Assembly: GCF_004363295.1 (NCBI RefSeq)
Contig: NZ_SNYQ01000001.1
Location: 248,001 to 312,000, forward strand
From: Mesocricetibacter intestinalis
GTDB lineage: Bacteria; Pseudomonadota; Gammaproteobacteria; Enterobacterales; Pasteurellaceae
Direction: 5' to 3'
DNA length: 64,000 bases
Part shown: positions 63,153 through 64,000 of the stretch, piece after piece
How the letters are laid out: every line of letters starts with the position of its first letter
Position numbering within the stretch: position 1 is the first letter of the stretch
Notes under the pieces: generated by a model
Told to the model about the DNA's origin: nothing
Databases searched by the model: none
What the model saw: the letters and a program-made list of their open reading frames with translations, nothing else
Program-made: the position numbers and the translations under genes

Positions 63153-63854
63153 TTGCACCTGATTATTAAAGAAAAGATTGCTAAAACCGCAATGTTCATC
63201 GCTATTGCCGCACTCTGTATCGGCGTACTGGCCGTGATTTTATTCGGTATTAACCAGTTTAAAATCGGCTCGCAGATCGCCAGCGTTAATCAGGTTTCCA
63301 ATCTCTCCCATTTACTGGTGCGCCAACAGGCGAATATTTTTTCGATTTTATTATCAAATCGGGCGGATACGGAAAAGCTGAATGAAAATTTGGCCGCATT
63401 GACCAAAGAACAGTTTATTCTGGACGCCTCTATTTATGCCGAAAACGGCGCACTGTTGGCACAAACCAATAATATGCCGGAATTACGCCGTCAGCTGGGG
63501 TTGGATAAAAGCGAACTTAGCGGCGAGGAGGATTTTCGTAGTCGCCAGATTGTGGAGCCGATCTATTCCGCCAACGGCTTGGAAGGATTTCTGCGCGTTA
63601 CTTTTGATGCCGGCTACGGGCAAACTACCCAGAATAAAATCAACCAAATCTTCCATCGTCTGTACGGCGAACTGTTGATCGTATTTTTAATCGGTATTCT
63701 GTTGGCCAGCTCGACCCATTATTTTTTAAGCCATTATCGCCGCGCCCGTCGCAAGCAGAAAGAAATTCAGCCCGTACTAAAAACGGAAAATCTCGCACCG
63801 GTAAATAACGCATTAAATTTTCACCGGCGCAGAAGAAGGTTTCGTTCTCATTGA
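63153..63854 (+). CDS. ytjB: YtjB/Smp family membrane protein
   Basis: The 233-residue protein has an N-terminal membrane helix (about 14-33), a periplasmic domain (about 40-165) and a second helix (about 170-190), then a basic cytoplasmic tail. It matches the Smp/YtjB family, divergent from serB as in E. coli. The likely start is TTG at 63153, with GGGGG 7 bases upstream; the next ATG would delete 13 residues. Function is unknown. Confidence 0.85.
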   Translation: MHLIIKEKIAKTAMFIAIAALCIGVLAVILFGINQFKIGSQIASVNQVSNLSHLLVRQQANIFSILLSNRADTEKLNENLAALTKEQFILDASIYAENGALLAQTNNMPELRRQLGLDKSELSGEEDFRSRQIVEPIYSANGLEGFLRVTFDAGYGQTTQNKINQIFHRLYGELLIVFLIGILLASSTHYFLSHYRRARRKQKEIQPVLKTENLAPVNNALNFHRRRRRFRSH

Positions 63855-63869
63855 TTTATCAGATGTTAT

Positions 63870-63910
63870 AAAAAAATTCATGCCCGAAGATAGGCTTTAC
63901 GGGCATGAAT
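63870..63910 (-). terminator. Terminator between ytjB and the last gene
   Basis: ATTCATGCCCG (63876-63886) pairs with CGGGCATGAAT (63900-63910). An A7 run before the left arm becomes the T run on the minus strand, so it serves the minus-strand gene at the window end. Confidence 0.85.
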
Positions 63911-63926
63911 ATGGTGTGATAAGGAT

Positions 63927-64000
63927 TTATTTTACGCCGGTTTTATGAAATAACGTAAAGGCGATAAATACAAATCCCAGTAAGCAGGAAATAATCAGCG
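63927..64000 (-). CDS. C-terminus of a membrane protein (partial)
   Basis: The last 23 codons read LIISCLLGFVFIAFTLFHKT then GVK and stop at TAA (63929-63927). This looks like a final membrane helix with a short basic tail. A terminator follows it on the same strand. The protein cannot be identified from this fragment. Confidence 0.6.
   Translation of the reverse strand, partial: LIISCLLGFVFIAFTLFHKTGVK

Overview
The window reads as chromosomal DNA of a gamma-proteobacterium of the family Pasteurellaceae. At least 22 perfect copies of the Haemophilus-type DNA uptake core AAGTGCGGT (or its complement) are scattered through it, several as inverted pairs that double as terminators. Gene order also matches the Haemophilus/Actinobacillus pattern: pnp-nlpI-deaD, efp/epmB-oapA-oapB, zipA-ligA, rpsU-dnaG-rpoD, dapF-yigA-xerC-yigB. 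Species cannot be fixed from the sequence alone; a rumen or respiratory Pasteurellaceae of the Hin-uptake subclade is the best guess (inference).

Layout. 1-2.7 kb: a NhaC-type antiporter between two PLP-dependent sulfur amino acid lyases (the first only as a 3' end). 3-7.6 kb: complete dmsABC DMSO reductase operon with its chaperone dmsD. 7.7-13.6 kb: yhcH, then the RNA-decay set pnp-nlpI-deaD. 13.7-17.9 kb: DauA transporter, tRNA-Ser(GGA), yhhQ under a probable preQ1-I riboswitch, and an MFS carrier. 18-20.7 kb: tatABC and hemB. 20.8-22 kb: an AT-rich island with a frameshifted membrane-anchored gene and the 5' stub of a second copy. 22-29.5 kb: oapB-oapA, epmB/efp, lpxH, plsC-ftsP, a DUF554 gene. 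29.6-35.7 kb: exbB-exbD-tonB followed by two near-twin TonB-dependent receptors, each with its own Fur box. 35.9-53.7 kb: housekeeping genes (yfjD, ypjD, ffh, a VOC protein, yigB, xerC, yigA, dapF, clpB, cysK, cysZ, zipA, ligA, tdk, tsaD). 53.9-58.2 kb: the macromolecular synthesis operon rpsU-dnaG-rpoD and a CAU tRNA that looks like tRNA-Ile2. 58.3-61.4 kb: an 18-unit heptamer array, a possible small RNA, and a formaldehyde-detoxification operon frmR-frmA-frmB. 61.6-64 kb: yajQ, serB, ytjB, and the 3' end of another membrane protein.

How the parts connect. Two Tat substrates (DmsA and FtsP) lie in the same window as tatABC, and DmsD guards the DmsA leader. ExbBD-TonB energises the two adjacent receptors. 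EpmB modifies EF-P encoded next to it. CysZ supplies sulfate for cysteine made by CysK. PNPase, NlpI and DeaD belong to the RNA degradation and cold-adaptation machinery.

Most of the window is core genome. I see no phage, IS element or CRISPR array. The most interesting items are small: the preQ1-I element, the frameshifted AT-rich gene and its stub, the heptamer array, two orphan structured RNAs, the nested inverted repeat after dmsD, and the FrmR operator. I did not find a clear previously undescribed multi-gene system.
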